A DNA stretch of 64,000 nt from Terrimesophilobacter sp038243605 (lineage in GTDB: Bacteria; Actinomycetota; Actinomycetes; Actinomycetales; Microbacteriaceae), in contig JBBSQX010000017.1 of NCBI GenBank assembly GCA_038243605.1, positions 1-64,000 of the forward strand, in the 5' to 3' direction. The notes beneath the pieces are model-generated. The model saw only the letters and a program-made list of their open reading frames with translations, was not told where the DNA came from and did not search any database. Within the stretch, counting starts at the first letter, position 1; every line of letters begins with the position of its first letter. The position numbers and the translations under genes are program-made. Below are positions 60,784 to 64,000 of this stretch, in pieces.

Positions 60784-61214
60784 TCGGATTGGCCGTCAAC
60801 AAAGAATTGGCGCTTCCAAATCGGCACCGAGTGCTTGATGCGCTCCACGAGCAGCTCGCACGCCTCAAAGGCCTCGCGGCGATGGGCAGCGGAGGCCGCG
60901 GCAGACAGCGCGATGTCCCCGATCTCAAGATGCCCGATGCGGTGAACCGCGGCAATCGCGAGCCCAGTTTCGGCCGAGACCGCGGCGCAGCATTCGGCCA
61001 TAATCTGCTCAGCCTGGGGGTGCGCCAAGTAGTCGAGGGAGAGGATGTCGTTCCCGCCGTCATGATTGCGCACCACACCAGAGAAGATAACGACTGCTCC
61101 ACTCGCCGGATGCTCAACGGAACGACGAATCTCGGACTCGTCTATCGGGCGTTCGGTGATCATCGCGAGGACCGGTTGTGGTGGCGCTGGTGCTGCCGTC
61201 GGGTCGGATGCCAT
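60768..61214 (-). CDS. moaE: Molybdopterin synthase catalytic subunit MoaE
   Basis: 148 residues. GAVVIFSGVVRNHDGG, LDYLAHPQAEQIM (with the Y-x-A-x-P pattern), HRIGHLEIGDIAL and the catalytic region VPIWKRQFFVDGQSEWVG are all present. It joins with MoaD (51950) to make molybdopterin from cPMP. The N-terminal 20 residues are Pro/Ala-rich. It lies 17 bp after moeZ and 16 bp into the CSD-DUF1294 start. Confidence 0.95.
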   Translation of the reverse strand: MASDPTAAPAPPQPVLAMITERPIDESEIRRSVEHPASGAVVIFSGVVRNHDGGNDILSLDYLAHPQAEQIMAECCAAVSAETGLAIAAVHRIGHLEIGDIALSAAASAAHRREAFEACELLVERIKHSVPIWKRQFFVDGQSEWVGL

Positions 61215-61231
61215 AACTTCAATCTTTCTGA

Positions 61232-62407
61232 TCAGTAGCGAACAAGCGTGGGAGCGACCACCACAGAGTATTGGTCGATTCCGCCAGCAAGGTGACTCAC
61301 GTTATCGAATCCAGCATCGCGCAGGAGCCTGAGTGCATACGCAGACCGCACGCCGGAGTGGCAGTAGATCACAACGGGAACATCCCGGCGAATGGCGTCG
61401 AGGTGCTCCATGAGCGAGTTGAGGGGCAGAAAGTCGGAGGGGTCGATGGAGGCAATAGCGCGCTCGAACGGTTCTCGCACGTCGATAAGCTGCAGCTCAC
61501 TACCCGCATGCAGCAATTGGTCGAGCTCGTCTGGCTCGAGGGAATCGGCCAATGGCTCGATCATGGGCTCGGCCTCCGTCGTTTCTGAGGCAGGGGTGAT
61601 CCCACAGAAAACGTCGTAGTCGATGAGCTCTGTAACGGGTGCTGCGTCATCGCTTCGCCCGTACTGCAGCTCGCGAAAACGGCCGGTGAGCGCGTCGTAT
61701 GTGGTCACAGTGCCGACTAATGGCTCGCCAATTCCGGTGATGATCTTGATGGTTTCTGCGCTCATCAGTGCACCGATCACCGCGCAGACGCTCGGAAGCA
61801 CCCCGCCCTCAGCACACGACGGAATTGATCCAGCAGGCGGCGGGGTGGGAAAGAGGTCGCGATAAGTGGGCGCGTGTTCTGCCCACGACACGCTCACCTG
61901 ACCCGAGTAGCGCAGGATGGCACCCCAGACAAGCGGTTTACGCGTGAGCACAGCCGCATCGTTGGCCAGATATCTGGTCGCAAAGTTGTCGCTGCCATCG
62001 AGCAAAATGTCGTAGTCGGCGAGAATGCCGAGAATGTTGCGCGAGTCCAGGTGGTCTCCGTGCTTGATCACAGTGATCGCGGGGTCAATGGCGGCCACGG
62101 TCTCGGCAATCGAATCAAGTTTGCTGCGACCAATGTCTGCCACCCCGTGCACAATCTGGCGGTGCAGGTTCGACAGTTCGACGACATCCGTATCGATGAT
62201 GCCAATCGTTCCAACCCCAGCAGAGGCCAGGTAGGGCACCGTTGCGCTGCCGAGCCCACCAGCACCGATCACAAGAACGCGAGCGTTCGCAAGGCGTCGC
62301 TGGGCTACGTCGTCGAACCCAGGGAGTGACAACTGGCGGCTAAAGCGGGCGAGACGCTGCGGGTCAAGTGGCGCGCTCGGTTCCACCAAGGGGTCGATGG
62401 ATGCCAC
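61232..62407 (-). CDS. moeZ: Adenylyltransferase/sulfurtransferase MoeZ (ThiF plus rhodanese)
   Basis: 391 residues from the GTG at 62407, with AGGAGGT upstream. The ThiF/E1-like domain has IGAGGLGSA and SCAEGGVLPSVCAVIG, but lacks the CxxC zinc pairs of E. coli MoeB, as in mycobacterial MoeZ of the same length. The C-terminal rhodanese domain has its Cys in YCHSGVRSAYALRLL. It should adenylate and thiocarboxylate MoaD, and possibly CysO-type carriers. A moaE follows after 17 bp. Confidence 0.94.
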   Translation of the reverse strand: MASIDPLVEPSAPLDPQRLARFSRQLSLPGFDDVAQRRLANARVLVIGAGGLGSATVPYLASAGVGTIGIIDTDVVELSNLHRQIVHGVADIGRSKLDSIAETVAAIDPAITVIKHGDHLDSRNILGILADYDILLDGSDNFATRYLANDAAVLTRKPLVWGAILRYSGQVSVSWAEHAPTYRDLFPTPPPAGSIPSCAEGGVLPSVCAVIGALMSAETIKIITGIGEPLVGTVTTYDALTGRFRELQYGRSDDAAPVTELIDYDVFCGITPASETTEAEPMIEPLADSLEPDELDQLLHAGSELQLIDVREPFERAIASIDPSDFLPLNSLMEHLDAIRRDVPVVIYCHSGVRSAYALRLLRDAGFDNVSHLAGGIDQYSVVVAPTLVRY

Positions 62408-62466
62408 GACAACCTCCTAGACGACAGTGCCGGAGCGCGTACTTCGAATCGCTCCGCCTCTCAAGT

Positions 62467-62730
62467 CTATTCGGCGTTGGCAGCGTCGACAGCGATGTCC
62501 GCAGCAGTCTTGATCGCTGCAGCAGGGTCGGTGCCGGCGGCAGCAGCAAGACCAGCCGCATACCCAACCAGAAATGTTGTGAGCGGTGCTGCTGGTCGAA
62601 CGATGGTTCGCGCGGCGTCACCCGCAAGATCCAAAACCTGGTCGATGTCGAGCGGTAGATCACTCAGCTCGAGCGCCGCCGTGAGCGTAACGGTGAAGGC
62701 TTCGAGGGTGACGCGTTCCTGATCATTCAT
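62467..62730 (-). CDS. DUF6457 small protein
   Basis: 87 residues from the ATG at 62730 (MNDQERVTLEAFT). Two helical halves, with LPLDIDQVLDLAGDAARTIVRPAAPLTTFLVGYAAG as the core; this is the small DUF6457 family that is often next to mobA in actinobacteria. Its start overlaps the mobA end by 8 bp. A role in Moco handling is suggested only by that pairing. Confidence 0.8.
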   Translation of the reverse strand: MNDQERVTLEAFTVTLTAALELSDLPLDIDQVLDLAGDAARTIVRPAAPLTTFLVGYAAGLAAAAGTDPAAAIKTAADIAVDAANAE

Positions 62731-63385
62731 GGTGAATTCCTTCGTCAGATTCTGCTGATGGGGCTGGCGGGGTTGCCCCAAGCCTCACAGCATCGTCCCA
62801 CGTGTCGACATCCGCTGTCGCATCGTGGGGGACGTGAATATCAACCAGAGTCAGATGATCGAGAAGTCGAAACATGGCAAGCCCGGCAAGCTGGCCCCCG
62901 CCTTGGGTGCTCCCGGATGCTGCCTCAAGTGCTGCGATAAGCGCGTGCGTGCGATACACCGCCGCAAGCGGTTGGCGGCGTCCGCCGTCGTCGATCGCGA
63001 TGGCCCCGTCGACCAGTGGGGCAGCGTCGAGGCCTGCCAGGAGGGAGGGCACCGCATGGCGGATGTGCGGCATATCGCACGCAAGCACCAGGAATGCGTC
63101 GCTCTCGCCATCCGCCGCATCATCAGTCGATGCCGTCAGCGCCGCGATGCCCGCCGCGATCGCCGCCACGGGGCCGCTGAAGGGCGGTTCCTCCCGAACG
63201 AGAACGACACCCGCGGGAAGATCCGTCAATGGTTCGAGCCCCACCACCGCAATGCGGTGCGCGTTTTTGGCCGCGCCCAACGTGCGGTCGAGAAGCGTTG
63301 CGTCATCGACAACGAATTCTGACTTTGGTACAGAATTCAGCCGAGACGAACGCCCCCCGGTCAACACAATCGCATCGAACAGCAC
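62723..63385 (-). CDS. mobA: Molybdenum cofactor guanylyltransferase MobA-like protein
   Basis: 220 residues. N-terminal nucleotide-binding loop LTGGRSSRLNSVPKSEF, the metal-binding LACDMPHI and the GRRQPLAAVYRT stretch follow MobA. MobA attaches GMP to Mo-molybdopterin to make the bis-MGD cofactor needed by NarG. It is coupled to DUF6457 and lies downstream of aconitase by 39 bp. Confidence 0.9.
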   Translation of the reverse strand: MLFDAIVLTGGRSSRLNSVPKSEFVVDDATLLDRTLGAAKNAHRIAVVGLEPLTDLPAGVVLVREEPPFSGPVAAIAAGIAALTASTDDAADGESDAFLVLACDMPHIRHAVPSLLAGLDAAPLVDGAIAIDDGGRRQPLAAVYRTHALIAALEAASGSTQGGGQLAGLAMFRLLDHLTLVDIHVPHDATADVDTWDDAVRLGATPPAPSAESDEGIHHE

Positions 63386-63424
63386 GCATTTTCCCTACGG
63401 ATCAGGAGGTGAACCCCTTCACAA

Positions 63425-64000
63425 CTATGAGGCGAGTAGTTGCCTCAGAACGTACTGAAGGATACCGCCGTGTTCGAAGTAGCCGGCCTCCGCAGGAGTG
63501 TCGATGCGAACAACTGCCTCAAACTCTCGAGTTCCGGCATCGGAGGTTACCGACACCGTGACGCGGTCGGGAATCTTCGCCGCACCCTCTAGGCCACGCA
63601 CCGAGAAGCTTTCCTCGCCGGTAAGGCCAAGGCTCTCCGCCGTGTCACCTGGCAGGAACTGCAGCGGCAGCACGCCCATTCCGATGAGGTTCGAGCGGTG
63701 GATGCGCTCGTAGCTCACGGCGAGCACCGCCTTGACACCGAGCAGCAGGGTTCCCTTCGCTGCCCAGTCGCGCGAGGAGCCGGAGCCATATTCGGCACCG
63801 GCGATCACCATGAGTGGCACGCCATCCTTCTGGTACTTCTGGCTGGCATCAAAAATGCTCATACGTTCGCCGTCGGGAAGATGGCGAGTTTCGCCGCCTT
63901 CGACCCCTGGCACGAGCAAGTTGCGCAGACGAATGTTCGCAAACGTTCCACGAATCATCACCTCGTGGTTTCCGCGCCGCGACCCATAGGAGTTGAAATC
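63425..64000 (-). CDS. acnA: Aconitate hydratase, C-terminal part (cut by window edge)
   Basis: The frame is open to the window end. It starts in SYGSRRGNHEVMIRGTFANI and contains RLRN, then YGSGSSRDWAAKGTLLLG, the swivel-domain signature with the catalytic Ser (SRDWAAKG), and LQYVLRQLLAS at the C-terminus. This is the C-terminal domain of the long monomeric AcnA/IRP type. It converts citrate to isocitrate; the Fe-S domains lie outside the window. Confidence 0.96.
   Translation of the reverse strand, partial: DFNSYGSRRGNHEVMIRGTFANIRLRNLLVPGVEGGETRHLPDGERMSIFDASQKYQKDGVPLMVIAGAEYGSGSSRDWAAKGTLLLGVKAVLAVSYERIHRSNLIGMGVLPLQFLPGDTAESLGLTGEESFSVRGLEGAAKIPDRVTVSVTSDAGTREFEAVVRIDTPAEAGYFEHGGILQYVLRQLLAS

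Noticed and set aside
1..64000. tRNA, rRNA, complete insertion sequence or prophage
   Set aside because: No transposase, integrase, tRNA T-loop pattern or rRNA block was noticed; a tRNA scan would settle it.

Overview
The window looks like chromosomal DNA of a high-G+C actinobacterium, most likely Microbacteriaceae (inference). Supporting signs are the many GTG/TTG starts, 4-bp ATGA operon overlaps, a mycothiol-type arsenate reductase, a MoeZ-like ThiF-rhodanese protein, a TIGR03086-type protein, an SCO2322-type protein beside an ECF transporter, and an LAxTG-type surface anchor. I see no rRNA, tRNA, CRISPR array, prophage or intact insertion sequence.

Layout. 1-17.6 kb is a mosaic of small accessory genes: a cut thioredoxin-reductase-like flavoprotein, an epimerase-like SDR, a CatB-type acetyltransferase, an HHH-GNAT fusion, a decayed CPBP protease, a WYL regulator with a DrrAB-type exporter, a CorA-like channel with an altered signature, a beta-lactamase-fold lipoprotein, two DHFR-like proteins around a TetR regulator, and small membrane proteins. 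17.6-22.2 kb (- strand) is a lipoprotein/adaptor/ATPase/permease MacB-type operon. 22.4-27.8 kb is a cobalamin module: a B12 riboswitch in front of SCO2322-like protein, EcfT, double EcfA and an S component, with a divergent PduO-type adenosyltransferase. sufU-sufS follow.

30.5-38.8 kb (- strand) is narGHJI-narK for nitrate respiration, preceded by a cysteine-containing helix-turn-helix regulator and a VPV-repeat surface protein. 41-48.3 kb is a metal/arsenic/redox block: a P1B-ATPase with CPG instead of CPC, an internally deleted ArsO-like flavoprotein, arsR-acr3-arsC, an FNR-type regulator co-transcribed with a small HMA protein, and a flavin reductase. 49-53.7 kb joins a membrane-anchored sulfite-oxidase-fold molybdoenzyme to moaA, moaD and a PLP enzyme; moaE, moeZ and mobA lie at 60.8-63.4 kb. 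Between them are glutaryl-CoA dehydrogenase, a TetR/DUF6326 pair and an ABC exporter with a NarL-type two-component system. The window ends inside aconitase.

How it fits together. NarGHI and the 49-kb molybdoenzyme need molybdenum cofactor, and several of its genes are here (moaC, moeA and a MogA are not seen). The FNR-type regulator has the E-x-x-S-R recognition helix that reads TTGAT. TTGATNNNNGTCAA sites sit at class-II promoter spacing in front of its own HMA-crp/fnr operon and of the CPG-type ATPase. A third copy is embedded in the arsR/acr3 operator. No such site precedes narG. This predicted local metal/redox regulon is the most interesting regulatory signal in the window. Several 15-bp in-frame tandem repeats (EcfA linker, SCO2322 N-terminus, a stop-codon-duplicating array) and three clear pseudogenes (CPBP, VOC, ArsO) show that the accessory DNA is changing.
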